The translations under genes were made by a program, and so were the position numbers. Below, piece after piece: positions 63,204 to 64,000 of a stretch of 64,000 bases of DNA. The DNA is from Cladorrhinum sp. PSN259 (taxonomy: Eukaryota > Ascomycota > Sordariomycetes > Sordariales > Podosporaceae). Position 1 is the first letter of the stretch; the number at the start of each line of letters is the position of its first letter. The notes under the pieces are model-generated. The model saw only the letters and a program-made list of their open reading frames with translations. It did not search any database and was not told the DNA's origin. The stretch lies in the NCBI GenBank assembly GCA_033725935.1, contig MU867061.1, positions 186,001-250,000 on the forward strand, written 5' to 3'.

Positions 63204-64000
63204 ATGATGGCAACCTCGGGAGCCCCAGCAGTGCCACCGGTAGTTGTCCGCGAGTGGTACCAGTTGGAAGGGAGCCAGGAGCCTGCGGCGAGGCTAGGTG
63301 CAGGTCCAGTGAATATAATATCATATCTTCCGCAGGTAGAAGACTACAATGACTACAGAAGCGCGATGCAGGAGGCTTGGGACGAGGGCTACAACAGCGG
63401 CGGCACCAGGGGAATAAGGCTGTCGAACATTGAGCACAGAACACGGTTCCAAACCGGCTGGGCCAGTGGTGGTCGCATATATGCCAACGAGATGGGGTCA
63501 CGGTTCATCGAGTGGTGGGACGAACAGGTCGATTATTATCAGCGGTCGGCAGAGATTGCTACCAGAAACGCCCAGGAATCGCACTGGGCGTTGCACAATT
63601 GGTTTGCGGCCCATGCCGTTCCTATTCCACCACCACCCGACATGACTATCCAGGTGGGAGCACTGCAGAGTTCATTAAACGCGGCGACCGCAGCAAGAGA
63701 CGCGGCCGAAGCGGCGATCCGACGGCGAGAGAGATCGCAGCAGCAGGCCGCCATGGATTACGCCCAGCAGGTGCAGAGAGACTTGGACGCGCTCCAGGAC
63801 AAAGTCAACAACCGGTTCAAACAGAACCCGATGGCGGCCCCCTACATGATACAGCGGAGCGACAAGTGGATCGACGTCCGCCTGCGCGAGATGAGGATCT
63901 TTATGAGCGCCTTCTGGCTGGACTCCCAAAGCCCGACCAAGGGCGCTTATCCATCGAGCCAGATCACAGAATCCATCTACACCAGAATCAACAAGAAAAT
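63204..64000 (+). CDS. coiled-coil protein of unknown function (partial, right edge)
   Basis: An open frame of 265 codons runs from ATG 63204 (a second ATG follows at 63207) to the window end without a stop. The N-terminus is MMATSGAPAVPPVVVREWYQ. A Tyr/Trp/Gly-rich part (YNSGGTRGIRLSNIEHRTRF, QTGWASGGRIYANEMGSRF) is followed by FIEWWDEQVDYYQRSAEIAT and a heptad-like stretch (SLNAATAARDAAEAAIRRRE, YAQQVQRDLDALQDKVNNRF) that predicts a coiled coil. No signal peptide or catalytic motif. Family not recognised. Missing C-terminus prevents further assignment. Confidence 0.7.
   Translation, partial: MMATSGAPAVPPVVVREWYQLEGSQEPAARLGAGPVNIISYLPQVEDYNDYRSAMQEAWDEGYNSGGTRGIRLSNIEHRTRFQTGWASGGRIYANEMGSRFIEWWDEQVDYYQRSAEIATRNAQESHWALHNWFAAHAVPIPPPPDMTIQVGALQSSLNAATAARDAAEAAIRRRERSQQQAAMDYAQQVQRDLDALQDKVNNRFKQNPMAAPYMIQRSDKWIDVRLREMRIFMSAFWLDSQSPTKGAYPSSQITESIYTRINKK

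Overview
The window is nuclear DNA of a filamentous ascomycete, most likely a sordariomycete. The support is: small (about 50-110 nt) GT-AG introns with CTAAC/CTGAC-like branch sites, a fungal-type Arb1, a Git3-type GPCR, Zn2Cys6 and HET-domain proteins, a DFG5-type GPI mannanase, many microsatellites, and AT-rich or transition-diverged repeats of the kind left by RIP. The genus cannot be fixed from sequence alone. No rRNA, CRISPR or convincing tRNA was seen. All gene models were spliced by hand; joins were accepted where donor, acceptor and reading frame agreed and the joined protein made sense.

Layout. Positions 1-32.2 kb are a core housekeeping region: arb1 (-, cut by the left edge), an inositol polyphosphate multikinase (arg82-like, +), a Git3-type GPCR (+), a class I glutamine-amidotransferase-like protein (-), exopolyphosphatase ppx1 (+), atp25 (-) divergent from mitochondrial RNA polymerase rpo41 (+), a small secreted Cys-rich protein (+), the tRNA-binding cofactor arc1 (-) divergent from the LSH/DDM1/MUS-30-type chromatin remodeler (+), a polytopic membrane protein (-), a Rieske protein (+), a small basic Pro/Ala-rich protein (+) and the GINS subunit psf2 (-). 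At 33.8-35.5 kb there is a two-exon Zn2Cys6 regulator (-).

Positions about 35.5-57 kb look like an accessory block. It has a degraded gene (37-38.3 kb), a fucose-lectin-family beta-propeller gene (-), a tandem-repeat field (40.25-40.7 kb), a hAT-like MITE (42.8-43.2 kb), a dispersed repeat pair (42.3 and 52.1 kb), a membrane HET-domain gene (-), a four-exon gene that joins a near-identical ankyrin array, two membrane segments and C2H2 fingers (-), a broken small ORF, a six-exon CorA-like membrane protein (-), an LTR-like relic and a TA-rich relic. HET and high-identity-repeat genes are hallmarks of fungal non-self recognition.

Positions 57.8-64 kb return to ordinary genes: a DFG5/DCW1 GPI-anchored GH76 protein (+), a Dal5/TNA1-type MFS permease (+) and a coiled-coil protein of unknown function (+) cut by the right edge.

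The best candidate for something undescribed is the ankyrin-membrane-C2H2 gene at 46.6-50.6 kb next to the HET gene.
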